Source: Bacteroidia bacterium (GTDB lineage: Bacteria; Bacteroidota; Bacteroidia; Flavobacteriales; Flavobacteriaceae). From it: a stretch of 43,107 bases of DNA. Positions 1 through 8,808 of the stretch are shown one piece after another. The stretch is taken from assembly GCA_030429835.1 (NCBI GenBank), contig JAUIGC010000009.1, positions 1-43,107 on the forward strand. Reading direction: 5' to 3'. The number at the start of each line of letters is the position of its first letter. Position 1 is the stretch's first letter. A program made the position numbers and the translations under genes. Below the pieces are notes generated by a model. The model ran no database searches and had not been told where the DNA came from. It saw only the letters and a list, made by a program, of their open reading frames with translations.

Positions 1-1060
1 CCGTGTCATACGTTAAATCATACATCCAAACCATTGGACCTTGGTAGTTGAACATATTGCCCAAATAATTGATTCCTCCACTTACGTTCGAAGTAAATCC
101 CTTTTCCTTTTCCAGCTTTTGGGCCAATAGACTGTTATCTCCCTGAACCAGTATCTGGTCCAAAAGTCCCAAGGCAAAGTACTCCTTTGAGTTCCTCTCC
201 GGCATATGATAGGCCAAGGCTATAGCAGGTTTGTTTGCCAAAGGATCATCTTTTACAAATGATTTTTCCTCAGTTTGTTTGGGTTCTGAAATATCCGGTT
301 TTTCGGGTAGTTCAGAAGATGGGATATCCCCAAAATACTTTTGTATCCAGGCTTTTGTTTCCTCAATGTCAAAATCACCCACTACCGAAAGTGCAGCGTT
401 GTTGGGAGCATAATAGGTTTTAAAGAAACTGCTCACATCCTCTAAATTAGCCGCATCCAAATCTTCTAAGTCTCCATAGAAATTATGTGCATTGTACCAA
501 TTTGTATTGGCATATTGTGGCATATCCAACCAAGGGAAACCCCCATAAGGCTGGTTAAGAACGTTCACTTTTACTTCATTCTTAACTACACCTTGTTGGT
601 TGGTTAAATTATCCTGTGTAATGTCCAGGCCCCGCATACGATCGGCCTCGGCCCAGAGCATAGTCTCCAATTTATGGGAGGGGACAATCTCAAAATAATT
701 CGTAAAATCAAATCGGGTAGAACCATTCAGGACACCGCCGTTCTCCTGTACAAGCTTAATGAATTCCATTTTCCCCATATTTTGTGAACCTTGGAACATC
801 ATGTGCTCAAATAAATGGGCGAAACCGGTACGGTCCTTAGGTTCTATCCTGAACCCGATATTGTAGTAAACGGCAACAATTGCAGTGGGCGAAGTTTTGT
901 CTTGCGACAAAATAACCTTGAGTCCATTGTCCAAGGTATAATATTCTACAGGTACCTTAAACTGGGCTACCTCTTCACTTTCTTTTTCCGTATTGTCCCC
1001 ACAGCCTATTGCGGTAAGAAGAACAACCGAAAGAAAAAGCATGCTAGTTTTTAATTTCAT
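1..1060 (-). CDS. M16 family zinc metallopeptidase lipoprotein (3' end beyond window)
   Basis: About 353 codons are visible; the C-terminus lies beyond base 1. The N-terminus has a lipoprotein signal with a lipobox ending at Cys20 (TAIGC), so export and lipid anchoring are expected. The inverted zinc motif HLFEH (HxxEH) is at residues 82-86, in the early position typical of insulinase/pitrilysin (M16) proteases, and an ENxxRF-like region follows (NGSTRFDFTNYFE). A downstream KNEVKVN stretch probably supplies the third zinc ligand. Family members cleave peptides in the periplasm, and many Bacteroidota have two adjacent M16 halves, so a partner may lie just outside the window. The start is the ATG at 1058-1060, which is directly followed by the signal peptide. 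It lies 77 bases downstream of an MBL lipoprotein gene on the same strand. Family assignment is firm; the substrate is unknown. Confidence 0.9.
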   Translation of the reverse strand, partial: MKLKTSMLFLSVVLLTAIGCGDNTEKESEEVAQFKVPVEYYTLDNGLKVILSQDKTSPTAIVAVYYNIGFRIEPKDRTGFAHLFEHMMFQGSQNMGKMEFIKLVQENGGVLNGSTRFDFTNYFEIVPSHKLETMLWAEADRMRGLDITQDNLTNQQGVVKNEVKVNVLNQPYGGFPWLDMPQYANTNWYNAHNFYGDLEDLDAANLEDVSSFFKTYYAPNNAALSVVGDFDIEETKAWIQKYFGDIPSSELPEKPDISEPKQTEEKSFVKDDPLANKPAIALAYHMPERNSKEYFALGLLDQILVQGDNSLLAQKLEKEKGFTSNVSGGINYLGNMFNYQGPMVWMYDLTYDT

Positions 1061-1137
1061 GAAGTTTTGATTTTTTGGTTCTTGAAGGTTTTACACTTTG
1101 TAAGACTTATTTTTATTGGCATTGTTACATTTTTGAC

Positions 1138-1956
1138 TCAATAATCTGCATTGGGGTACCAATCTAGCAAAACAACTTCAATTTCTGGATTTCCTTCATT
1201 GACCAATTCCTTAAATTTTTCCACATCGCTTACATCTGGTCTACCTCTGTAATGATAGGGATAAACTTGCGCAGGTTTAAAATCAAGTACTGCAGAAGCA
1301 GCGCTTTCTTCGGTCATGGTATACGGCAGGTTCATACAAACAAAGGCCTTGTCTATATTCTGAAGATTTCTCATTTCTGGAATGTCCTCAGTGTCACCGG
1401 AGAAATAAATTCTTTGGTCCCCCAATTTGAGCACGTATCCATTTCCTCTTCCCTTTACATGGAAATCTTTAGTTTCTTCCCTTAAATTATACATTGGGAT
1501 AGCCTCAATTTTGATTCCTTTAATTTCCGTGTTTTCCCCATTGTTTAAAATTTTCAGTTGGGGGTTGAATTCCTGGGGTATTTGATCGGCAACTGCCTTA
1601 GGAACCACAATGGGAATATTGTTAGTGTTTAATTCTTGTAAAGTTTCCACATTTAAGTGATCTCCGTGAATGTCAGTAATTAGAATTAAATCAGGGTCAT
1701 CTTGACCTTCGAAGGCGTTTGCCCCGCCAGTAGGATCCACATATACGGTGATGTCTCCCCACTGCAATACAGCTGTTGCATGTTCTATGGGAATTACCTC
1801 CACGGTATTGGAAGACATTTGGTCATCCATAGTGTCGTTTTCTGCAGCTTCCATTTCAATGTTTTCATTTTCAGTACTCTTTTTATCTCCATTTTTACAT
1901 GAGAATAAAATTGTAGTGGTGGCAAATAGCATTATTAGTAAATTTTTCTTTTTCAT
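1138..1956 (-). CDS. MBL-fold metallo-hydrolase lipoprotein (UlaG/UPF0173-like)
   Basis: 272 aa. The lipoprotein signal ends at Cys20 (LFSC), followed by an acidic Asn/Glu-rich linker (residues 25-50) and a metallo-beta-lactamase fold. Metal-site elements seen are DIHGDH at 95-100, an FSGDTED segment and a YPYHYRG segment near the C-terminus. This order matches the beta-lactamase superfamily-3 (UlaG-like) group. The first ligand of the usual HxHxDH motif is Asp here, giving DxHxDH. The protein probably sits on the periplasmic side of a membrane as a hydrolase of unknown substrate. It lies 21 bases downstream of a GNAT gene and upstream of the M16 protease, all on one strand, so co-transcription is plausible. 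Fold assignment is good; the reaction is not known. Confidence 0.82.
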   Translation of the reverse strand: MKKKNLLIMLFATTTILFSCKNGDKKSTENENIEMEAAENDTMDDQMSSNTVEVIPIEHATAVLQWGDITVYVDPTGGANAFEGQDDPDLILITDIHGDHLNVETLQELNTNNIPIVVPKAVADQIPQEFNPQLKILNNGENTEIKGIKIEAIPMYNLREETKDFHVKGRGNGYVLKLGDQRIYFSGDTEDIPEMRNLQNIDKAFVCMNLPYTMTEESAASAVLDFKPAQVYPYHYRGRPDVSDVEKFKELVNEGNPEIEVVLLDWYPNADY

Positions 1957-1977
1957 AATGATAGATTAGATTTTAAA

Positions 1978-2436
1978 TTAAAGTATTAATTCCATTTTTA
2001 TATCGGACCGTGCATATGGCGAATTATTTTCCAGAATTACCTCCCTAAATCCGTATTTTTTGTAAATGTGAAGAGCGGTATCCAACTTAGTACTTGAGTA
2101 CAGTTCTATTTTTTTCCAATGGTTCCTTTTTCCAAAATCAATGGCGTGGGCAAGCATTTGTTGACCAATTTTTAAGCCTTGGAAATTTTCATCGACGGCC
2201 ATCTTCCCAAGTTCGAAGTTTCCATTTCCTTGATTGAGCAGTGCATAACAACTTACGGGCTTTTGTTTCCACAACCCTATGAGGATATAACCACCCTTAT
2301 TTATAATGAACTTTTCACATTCATCGAGTAATTCACGATCTTTCTCCTCAATATAAAAAAAACGTTGGAGCCATGCTAAATTTAAATCCCTGAAAATTTC
2401 CCTGTATTTAGCTTCAAAAGCCATTATTTTCAGCAT
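1978..2436 (-). CDS. GNAT family N-acetyltransferase
   Basis: 152 aa, normal for a single-domain GNAT. The acetyl-CoA binding motif A is visible as LGKMAVDENFQGLKIGQQML (about residues 76-95), with Q-x-x-x-x-G in the pyrophosphate loop. It is followed by the helix AHAIDFGK, the strand KIELYSS and the terminal YKKYGF element typical of GNATs. It probably acetylates a small molecule or a protein N-terminus, and the sequence gives no substrate. The ATG at 2434-2436 gives MLKIMAFEAKY; an internal ATG four codons later is an alternative start. It is the first gene of a possible minus-strand group with the two downstream lipoprotein hydrolases. Confidence 0.85.
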   Translation of the reverse strand: MLKIMAFEAKYREIFRDLNLAWLQRFFYIEEKDRELLDECEKFIINKGGYILIGLWKQKPVSCYALLNQGNGNFELGKMAVDENFQGLKIGQQMLAHAIDFGKRNHWKKIELYSSTKLDTALHIYKKYGFREVILENNSPYARSDIKMELIL

Positions 2437-2604
2437 GATGATAAGGATTGGCGGTTCCTAAAATTATTAAAACAAGTTAGGCTTTAAAAAATGATTTAAA
2501 ATATTTTAACATTAAAAAATCTAAAATCAACTTCTATGCGTATATAGAATGATACAAACAAACACTTTAGTTGAAAATCAACGAGATTAATTAAATATTA
2601 CATT

Positions 2605-3492
2605 ATGACTGAAACAAAAAATAACAATGGTTTGAAGGTCTTAGCGGCATTACTAGGTGTAGTGCTTTTAGGTACTATTATTTACACTGTTAGTCTTTAT
2701 CAGGATAAGAAAAAGACAGAAACCGTTCTTACCAAAGAGAAAGAATTGGTTGTTGAGGATTTAAATAGCTTAAAATCGGAATACGACAAGGCTATTTTGG
2801 AAAGCAATGCTACCAATGAAGAATTGGTTTCGGCTAGGGACAATATTGCAAAATACATCGACTCAGTTAAAACGATGAAGGCTGACATTTCTGCATTGTC
2901 AAGATATAGAAGACAAGTTGGCGTTCTAAAAGCTGAAAGAGAGCAGTTGTTAAAACAAGTTGATTCTTTGACCCGTTCCAATACAATGATTGCTATGCAA
3001 CGTGACAGTACCTATGTGGAGTTGGAAAAACAAACTGTTTTTAACGATTCTTTGGTTGTACAGAACACTCAATTGGCAGATGCAGTTGCAAAAGGTTCCG
3101 CTTTAAATCTTTCTAAATTTAACGTTGATGCCGTTAAAGAAAGAAATAGTGGAAAATTGGTATCTACCCAAAGAGCAAGGGCTACGGATAAATTCAAAAT
3201 CTGTTTCACGGTTGCGGATAATGTAATTGCACAAGCTGGTGATAGAGAGTTTTATTTGGAAGTATTGGATCCTCAAGGAAATGTGATGGGTGAGAGTTTC
3301 TCTAAAACTAACGAAGAAGGAGCCTCTATAACTTACAGTAAGGCTACCGAATTCTACTATGAAAACAAGGCCTTGGATGTTTGTGATTACATAAATAAGC
3401 CAGCAAGTGATTTTCAAGATGGAAATTACATGGTAAATGTTTATGACGACCAACTTAAATTGTTGGGAACTTCAAAGTTCACCTTGAAATAA
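2605..3492 (+). CDS. Membrane-anchored coiled-coil protein of unknown function
   Basis: 295 aa. One N-terminal transmembrane helix (about residues 10-30) comes first. A long charged coiled-coil region follows (about 30-165), rich in Lys, Glu, Leu and Ser with heptad-like spacing. A globular C-terminal domain of about 120 residues begins near the VSTQRARATDKFKICF segment and looks beta-rich. The topology suggests a single-pass inner-membrane protein with a periplasmic coiled coil and a folded head. I recognise the general type from Flavobacteriia, where similar proteins tend to carry uninformative labels, but I cannot assign a function. The gene stands alone between opposite-strand genes and ends 20 bases before a strong shared terminator. 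Confidence 0.75.
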   Translation: MTETKNNNGLKVLAALLGVVLLGTIIYTVSLYQDKKKTETVLTKEKELVVEDLNSLKSEYDKAILESNATNEELVSARDNIAKYIDSVKTMKADISALSRYRRQVGVLKAEREQLLKQVDSLTRSNTMIAMQRDSTYVELEKQTVFNDSLVVQNTQLADAVAKGSALNLSKFNVDAVKERNSGKLVSTQRARATDKFKICFTVADNVIAQAGDREFYLEVLDPQGNVMGESFSKTNEEGASITYSKATEFYYENKALDVCDYINKPASDFQDGNYMVNVYDDQLKLLGTSKFTLK

Positions 3493-3512
3493 TAACACTA
3501 TCCATTAAATAT

Positions 3513-3545
3513 AAAAGGGCGGTCTTTATTGGACCGCCCTTTTTA
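3513..3545. terminator. Bidirectional intrinsic terminator between the coiled-coil gene and fumC
   Basis: Arms AAAAGGGCGGTC (3513-3524) and GACCGCCCTTTT (3532-3543) form a 12-bp stem with a 7-base loop and a T-rich tail. The reverse strand also reads into a T-rich run, so it can serve both convergent genes. Confidence 0.9.
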
Positions 3546-3562
3546 TTTTTAGGTGCTAAGGC

Positions 3563-4960
3563 CTATTTTAGGCTTCCTACCATATCTTCAGGTTTTACCC
3601 ATTCATCATATTCCTCTGCTGTTACATAACCCAAGTTAATCGCCTCCTCTTTTAGGGTTGTTCCATTCTTATGGGCCGTATTGGCAATTTCGGCAGCTTT
3701 ATAATACCCGATTTTGGTATTCAAAGCCGTTACCAACATCAAGGAATTGTTCAATAGTTGTTTTATAACCTCACGGTTAGGTTCTATACCTGCGGCACAG
3801 TGCTCTTCAAAACTTTTACAAGCATCACCAAGCAATTGAGCTGATTGTAAAATATTGGCCGCCATTAAAGGCTTAAATACGTTAAGTTCATAATGCCCCT
3901 GTGTACCCCCTACAGAAATGGCTACATCATTACCCATTACTTGGGCACAGACCATGGTCAAGGCCTCACATTGGGTTGGATTTACCTTTCCGGGCATAAT
4001 GGAACTACCGGGTTCGTTGGCAGGAATAATGATTTCTCCAATTCCTGAACGTGGTCCCGAGGCCATCATTCGAATATCATTGGCGATTTTGTTCAAGGAA
4101 ACAGCCAATTGTTTTAATGCCCCATGACTTTCTACTATGGCATCATGTGCGGCCAGGGCCTCGAACTTGTTGTGCGCAGTCTTAAAGGGTAATCCTGTAA
4201 AATCAGCAATATATTTTGCCACCAGAACATCATATCCTTCAGGAGTGTTTAAGCCTGTTCCTACGGCAGTTCCACCTAAAGCCAACTCGCTAAGATGGTC
4301 CAGCGTATTGTTTAAAGCCTTTAGTCCATGGTCCAACTGGGAGACGTATCCGGAGAATTCCTGACCCAAGGTTAGGGGAGTGGCATCCATTAAATGGGTA
4401 CGGCCTATTTTTACAACATCCTTAAACTCCTTCGCTTTTTGATCCAGGGTATCCCTTAATTGTTTAACGCCAGGAAGGGTAGTTTCTACGATTTTTTTAT
4501 ATGCGGCGATATGCATTCCCGTTGGGAACGTATCGTTTGAAGATTGGGACTTGTTAACATCGTCGTTCGGTTGAATGGTCTTTTCTCCTTCACCAATGAC
4601 CTTGCCGGCAATTTCATGTGCCCTATTGGCAATGACTTCATTGACATTCATATTGCTTTGGGTTCCCGAGCCCGTTTGCCAGATGACCAAAGGAAATTGG
4701 TCATCATGTTTACCGGATAAAATCTCATCACAGACCTGTGCAATCAAATCCCTCTTGGATTCGGATAGTACACCAAGTTCACAGTTCGCATAGGCCGCCG
4801 ACTTTTTTAAATAAGCAAAACCATAAACAATATCGAGCGGCATGGAAGCCGAAGGACCAATTTTAAAATTATTTCTAGAGCGTTCCGTTTGTGCGCCCCA
4901 ATACTTTTCTTTGGGCACTTTTACCTCACCCATAGTATCTTTCTCTATTCTATAACTCAT
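3563..4960 (-). CDS. fumC: Class II fumarate hydratase
   Basis: 465 aa, the usual length for the iron-independent fumarase. It catalyses reversible hydration of fumarate to L-malate in the TCA cycle, in the cytosol, as a homotetramer. Signatures are [16 protein letters not shown] near residue 100, the [11 protein letters not shown] segment with the catalytic-dyad His near 188, and the superfamily signature [11 protein letters not shown] at about 318-328, containing the mobile-loop serine. The [11 protein letters not shown] segment is also intact. The start ATG at 4958-4960 gives [13 protein letters not shown], as in homologues. A TAAATTTG box lies 22 bases upstream. The gene is monocistronic, with a shared terminator downstream. 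Confidence 0.97.
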   Translation of the reverse strand: MSYRIEKDTMGEVKVPKEKYWGAQTERSRNNFKIGPSASMPLDIVYGFAYLKKSAAYANCELGVLSESKRDLIAQVCDEILSGKHDDQFPLVIWQTGSGTQSNMNVNEVIANRAHEIAGKVIGEGEKTIQPNDDVNKSQSSNDTFPTGMHIAAYKKIVETTLPGVKQLRDTLDQKAKEFKDVVKIGRTHLMDATPLTLGQEFSGYVSQLDHGLKALNNTLDHLSELALGGTAVGTGLNTPEGYDVLVAKYIADFTGLPFKTAHNKFEALAAHDAIVESHGALKQLAVSLNKIANDIRMMASGPRSGIGEIIIPANEPGSSIMPGKVNPTQCEALTMVCAQVMGNDVAISVGGTQGHYELNVFKPLMAANILQSAQLLGDACKSFEEHCAAGIEPNREVIKQLLNNSLMLVTALNTKIGYYKAAEIANTAHKNGTTLKEEAINLGYVTAEEYDEWVKPEDMVGSLK

Positions 4961-4981
4961 GATGTTAAATTTTTAGATTAA

Positions 4982-4989
4982 CAAATTTA
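4982..4989 (-). promoter_or_regulatory. Candidate -7 box for fumC
   Basis: TAAATTTG on the minus strand matches the Bacteroidota -7 consensus TAnnTTTG and lies 22 bases before the fumC ATG. I do not see a clear -33 TTG at the expected distance. Confidence 0.4.
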
Positions 4990-5045
4990 GGGGTTTGCCT
5001 TATTTTTTAAACTTCTAAGGGGCTTAAATATTTTTTTAATTTTGA

Positions 5046-5078
5046 TTTGCAAAATGTATGTTTTTCGGACTATCTTTG
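5046..5078 (+). promoter_or_regulatory. Candidate promoter for the 57-aa membrane protein
   Basis: TTTG (5046-5049) and TATCTTTG (5071-5078) are separated by 21 bases, a good fit to the Bacteroidota -33/-7 pattern. The ATG follows 19 bases after the -7 box. Confidence 0.6.
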
Positions 5079-5097
5079 AAGCGTAAAAATTAAAATT

Positions 5098-5271
5098 ATG
5101 TTCGAGTTTGACCAATATTTAGGATTTTTAGCTTTTTTAACCATACTTACCATTGGTTTTTGGTTAATGATTTTCTTGTTGACTTTTGTAGTTCCGTATT
5201 GGTTATTTGGTAACATTAGAGAACTCTTAAAGGAAAGACGCGAAAAGAAAAGGGCTGCTAGGCAGGCTTAA
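5098..5271 (+). CDS. Small single-helix membrane protein with basic tail (57 aa)
   Basis: This 57-codon frame is easy to miss because of its size. Residues 1-7 are acidic (MFEFDQY), residues 8-38 form one long hydrophobic helix with several Trp and Phe, and residues 41-57 form a strongly basic helix (RELLKERREKKRAARQA). That charge pattern predicts the C-terminus inside the cytoplasm. It has a well-placed candidate promoter and a strong terminator directly after the stop, so it looks like a separately transcribed gene. No function can be assigned. Membrane microproteins of this build often modulate larger membrane complexes, but that is only an analogy. Confidence 0.75.
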   Translation: MFEFDQYLGFLAFLTILTIGFWLMIFLLTFVVPYWLFGNIRELLKERREKKRAARQA

Positions 5272-5283
5272 AATATATAGACC

Positions 5284-5320
5284 AAAAAAAGGGGGAAGCA
5301 TTTGCTTCCCCTTTTTTTAT
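5284..5320. terminator. Bidirectional intrinsic terminator
   Basis: GGGGAAGC (5292-5299) pairs with GCTTCCCC (5304-5311), with an A7 run before and a T7 run after the stem. It lies between the 57-aa gene (+) and the outer-membrane barrel gene (-) and has a T-run in both directions. Confidence 0.88.
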
Positions 5321-5336
5321 TTGTGGTGGTATGTTT

Positions 5337-7844
5337 TTAGAAACCTTCTTCCTCACCCTCGTCATCATTTCTCTGAGGTCTTCCTCTTTTCTTTTGTTCG
5401 TTGATACGGTACATGAAAGATGCTGTAATCTGGCGTACCCGCCACTGGAATTCATTGTCTGAAGTGAAGAATGGCGTATCTGTGTAGGATTGCCTTTTAA
5501 AGGTATTGAACAAATCCCTTACATTGAGGGAAACGGTTCCATTTCCTTTTAGTATATCCTTGCTGAAAGCTAAATTTAGACCATAAAGGGATTTAGTCTC
5601 AGTCTGCGCATTGGCACTAGGTCCTCTATAAAAGAAATTGGTCTGCCAATCTATTTTGGCTGGTAGAGTGATTTTCGAATTGAACCTAGCGAACCAACTC
5701 GTATTGGTAGTTCCCCATTCCTGACCGTTAAAACTACCTTCTGTTTTAAACTGAAAAATATTAATGCTGCCCGTAAATCTCATTTTTCTGTTAGGATTGT
5801 ACATGACACTTCCTTCCGCACCAGTACGAATGTTTGTCGCCAAGTTGAAAGGTATGGATCGAATAATCTCTATATTATCATCTGTAAAAAGTCCCGTACT
5901 CTCCTGTATTCTTTCGAAAGAATTTGTTTCATGCTGATAATAGATGGATGAAGTAAGTGTAAGCTTATCCCATCGCTTTAAATAACCTACATCAAAAGTA
6001 TTGGAATAGGCCGGGTCCAAGTCTGGGTTTCCTTGAAAAACATTAGTCCTACTGGTTTGGGAAGGATTTGGATTTATAAACCAACTTCTTGGCCTATTGA
6101 TACGCCTATTATAGCCTAAAGTAATGTTTTCCCGTTCTGCAATTTCAAAAGTCAAATTAGCCGTTGGGAATAATCCAAGATAGTTTTTTTTAAAATTTAA
6201 GTCCACTTCTCCGGCAAATTCCTGTAGGAAGTCACTTTCCGTAATTAGAATTCCCGTTAACCTAGTGTTTTCTAACCGAAGACCTGCCAAAAAAGAAAGT
6301 TTTTCACCCAGTTTATTACCATATTGGGTATAAAAAGCATTAACATCTTGATAATATGTAAATTCGTTGGATAAGTTATTGTTTAGTCTAAATTCATTTA
6401 TTGTTGGGTCAAAATCATTAACTACATACGGGGTTCTCTCTTCTTCAAATGTACCTCTATAACCAATTTCGAATTGCGAATCTTCTCCGATAGGTAGTAC
6501 GTAATCGATTTGTAAAAGAATGTCATTTTGATCCTCAATTGCATCTATGGTTCTCGGATAGACTTCAGGTGTTGTATCTTCAAAATTTGAAAAAACGTAT
6601 TCGTCTCCTTTGGAATATTGAAATGCCGCGGTTAATTCTTCCCCGTCGTTATTGAATTTATTTAGATAATTTAATGAAAACTGCCAATTCGTATCATCTT
6701 CATTCTCTATTTCTTGTCTAAATGTTTCATCGAAAAAAGTCGATTTAAATCGATCAGAATAAATGTTGGTAATATCTGTTCCGTCTGAAACTCTTCTAAA
6801 ATAGGTGGCTGTTACCGAAGAAGTTTCAGAAAAGAAGTATTCTGAACCTATATTAATGTTGTAACCTTCATTTTGTCTATCAATTTTGCGGTCTTCAATA
6901 ATTCTTGAAAATTCTGGGTCTACTATGGAATCGTTTCCATTTTGGTCAGTCGAGATTCTAGGAAAATAGCTATTGTCAAAAAAACCATTGCCTGGTCCGG
7001 TTCTTTTTCTATAGCCAATGGTAGTAAAGAAATTAAATTTATCCGTTCTCAAATTGGCATTGACCGTTGCACCAGCATTGGTCGGATGACCGGCATACAG
7101 ATTTATAGACCCATTAAACCCTAAAGTTTTTTCGCGCTTTAAAATAATATTTAAAATACCAGCGGTACCTTCGGCATCATATCTGGCAGACGGGCTAGTA
7201 ATTACTTCCACTTTTTCAATGGCATCTGCTGGTAATTGTTGTAGGGCCTCCGTGGAGCCAAACCCTGCCAGGGCAGAGGGCCTTCCATTTATAAGTATCC
7301 TAACATTTTCATTACCTCTAAGGCTAATGGCCCCATCGACATCCACATTTACCGATGGTACATTGTTTAGGGCATCGCTTACCGTGGCTCCACTTATGGT
7401 GAGATCTTTGCCAATATTGTATATTTTTTTATCCAATCTAACTTCAACGGTGGTTCGTTCCCCAACAACGTCAACCTCATTAAGTTGGGCAACATCCAGC
7501 GCAAGTTTAATGGTTCCTAGGTCAGTAGATTGTGTAAAATCTTGGTTGGGAATCTGTTTCGTTTTATAGGAGATATATTCTATCCGCGCATTATATTTTC
7601 CGGGGCTTGTTTCTACAGAGAATTTACCATCAATATCTGTTATTCCACCAGTTACTTTATCTGGATTATCGATGCTTTGAAGAACTAAAGTGGCATATTC
7701 CAAGGGTTGATTGGTCTCTTGGTCCAATACGATACCCGAAATTATTACAGGGGCTGAACCGTTCCCTGGTCCTCCTTCTGGTCTTTGACTTAAAATGGGT
7801 TGTAAAGTAAATAAAAGTAGGAGTAAAGGGAAAAGTTTTCTCAT
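5337..7844 (-). CDS. TonB-dependent-receptor-like outer membrane beta-barrel protein
   Basis: 835 aa. A signal peptide (about residues 1-19, ending ILSQ) comes first. A carboxypeptidase-regulatory-like beta-sandwich follows (about 30-115: ISGIVLDQETNQPLEYATLV, then DIDGKF), then a plug domain (about 135-235, with SLRGNENVRILINGRPSA and the SARYDAEGTAGILNI segment). The rest is a long beta-barrel of the OMP_b-brl_3 type. A charged tail of about 20 residues (basic, then DDEGEEEGF) follows the last predicted strand. Such proteins import or handle large ligands at the outer membrane in TonB-dependent fashion. The ligand is not evident, and no SusD-type gene is adjacent. It lies 4 bases after a small secreted Gly/Tyr-rich protein gene, so the two are very likely co-transcribed. 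Family is secure; the substrate is unknown. Confidence 0.92.
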   Translation of the reverse strand: MRKLFPLLLLLFTLQPILSQRPEGGPGNGSAPVIISGIVLDQETNQPLEYATLVLQSIDNPDKVTGGITDIDGKFSVETSPGKYNARIEYISYKTKQIPNQDFTQSTDLGTIKLALDVAQLNEVDVVGERTTVEVRLDKKIYNIGKDLTISGATVSDALNNVPSVNVDVDGAISLRGNENVRILINGRPSALAGFGSTEALQQLPADAIEKVEVITSPSARYDAEGTAGILNIILKREKTLGFNGSINLYAGHPTNAGATVNANLRTDKFNFFTTIGYRKRTGPGNGFFDNSYFPRISTDQNGNDSIVDPEFSRIIEDRKIDRQNEGYNINIGSEYFFSETSSVTATYFRRVSDGTDITNIYSDRFKSTFFDETFRQEIENEDDTNWQFSLNYLNKFNNDGEELTAAFQYSKGDEYVFSNFEDTTPEVYPRTIDAIEDQNDILLQIDYVLPIGEDSQFEIGYRGTFEEERTPYVVNDFDPTINEFRLNNNLSNEFTYYQDVNAFYTQYGNKLGEKLSFLAGLRLENTRLTGILITESDFLQEFAGEVDLNFKKNYLGLFPTANLTFEIAERENITLGYNRRINRPRSWFINPNPSQTSRTNVFQGNPDLDPAYSNTFDVGYLKRWDKLTLTSSIYYQHETNSFERIQESTGLFTDDNIEIIRSIPFNLATNIRTGAEGSVMYNPNRKMRFTGSINIFQFKTEGSFNGQEWGTTNTSWFARFNSKITLPAKIDWQTNFFYRGPSANAQTETKSLYGLNLAFSKDILKGNGTVSLNVRDLFNTFKRQSYTDTPFFTSDNEFQWRVRQITASFMYRINEQKKRGRPQRNDDEGEEEGF

Positions 7845-7848
7845 AGGT

Positions 7849-8358
7849 TTAGTTTTTGTTTTTCTTTTGTTTCTTTTTTTGTTTTTTGTTCTTCTTTATA
7901 GTCTTGGCGACCCCATTTTTTTGGAGTTCCACAAAAGCTTCATATTTCTCCAAGGGAAGGCTAGCCTTTAGTTCTTCATCCTGCCTAAGTGTGATGTTCT
8001 CATAAACCTCACGCATTTTTTCTGGTGGAAGTTTTAAAATCCGGGCCTCGATTCTTTCCTGAACGTATTTCTTCAGTATTGAACTTAAAATGGCGGTTTC
8101 AAATTCGTTGAGTTGCAATGCCTCGGTAATGGAAGGCATCTCACCGTCAACCAACTCTTCGGCCGTCTTAGGCTCCTCTTCCTTTGGCGTTTCCTGGGCC
8201 TGCGGTATAGCACTTCTTTGCCTTCCATACCCATAACCCCTTCCGTATCCGTAACCGCCATATCCATAGCCGTATTGGCTAAAGGCTTCGGCCCCCGCAA
8301 AAAGAAAAAGGGTCATTAGAAATACACTAAAACGATTCAATTTTATAGTACTTTGCAT
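7849..8358 (-). CDS. Secreted Gly/Tyr-rich protein with helical core and poly-Lys tail
   Basis: 169 aa. A signal peptide (about residues 1-27, ending AEAFSQ) is followed by a low-complexity YGYGYGGYGYGRGYGYG segment and an acidic linker. A helical core of about 75 residues comes next (TEALQLNEFETAILSSILKK to LPLEKYEAFVELQ). The last 16 residues are almost all Lys, Asn and Gln. The core, with a repeated L-x-x-[FK]-E/Y pattern and regularly spaced Arg/Glu, loosely recalls Spy/LTxxQ periplasmic helical proteins, but this is a weak resemblance. Its stop lies 4 bases before the start of the outer-membrane barrel gene, which suggests a functional pair. Function unknown. Confidence 0.75.
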   Translation of the reverse strand: MQSTIKLNRFSVFLMTLFLFAGAEAFSQYGYGYGGYGYGRGYGYGRQRSAIPQAQETPKEEEPKTAEELVDGEMPSITEALQLNEFETAILSSILKKYVQERIEARILKLPPEKMREVYENITLRQDEELKASLPLEKYEAFVELQKNGVAKTIKKNKKQKKKQKKNKN

Positions 8359-8442
8359 AACGTTAGATTGTAATATTGAACTTAGGTTTAAATGACTTTG
8401 GTTAATTATTTGTTAATGGTTGCCACGGTTTTTATGATAACC

Positions 8443-8787
8443 TTAGGATAATAATTTTTCAATAATTTTAGGAGGTCTTCCAATAACAGCCTTTTTGTCT
8501 TTTATAACTATCGGTCTTTCAATCAGTTTTGGATACAAAAGCATTGCATGAATAACTTCATCTTCAGAAAGTTCCTGGGTTTTATATTTCTCCTTCCAAA
8601 TGGACTCGTTTTTTCTTACCAGTTTTTCCGCTGGAATATTTAAATACTTAAGTATTTGACGAAGTTCCTCTTCCGTTGGAACGTCTTCTAGATATTTCCG
8701 TACTTCAAACTCCTTGCCAGAATCCTCCAATATTTGAAGGCCCTCCCTCGATTTTCTGCATCTTGGATTATGATAAATAGTAATCAT
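8443..8787 (-). CDS. arsC: ArsC-family reductase (arsenate reductase-like)
   Basis: 114 aa, standard for the thioredoxin-fold ArsC/Spx family. The N-terminal strand leads into NPRCRKSR with the active-site cysteine at residue 10. Arg residues near KLVRK and LIERPIVI and the GRPP segment correspond to the oxyanion-binding arginines of the glutaredoxin-linked arsenate reductases. The biochemical prediction is reduction of arsenate to arsenite with glutathione- or glutaredoxin-type thiols. No arsR, arsB or acr3 gene lies nearby, and it sits 21 bases downstream of prfB on the same strand, so it may be a housekeeping ArsC-like thiol oxidoreductase rather than part of an arsenic operon. Family is firm; the physiological substrate is uncertain. 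Confidence 0.85.
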   Translation of the reverse strand: MITIYHNPRCRKSREGLQILEDSGKEFEVRKYLEDVPTEEELRQILKYLNIPAEKLVRKNESIWKEKYKTQELSEDEVIHAMLLYPKLIERPIVIKDKKAVIGRPPKIIEKLLS

Positions 8788-8808
8788 TTTTGGTTTATTT
8801 GCTGTGGT

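Noticed and set aside
8443-8787. Arsenic resistance operon
   Set aside because: Only the ArsC-like gene is present; no regulator or efflux gene is nearby.
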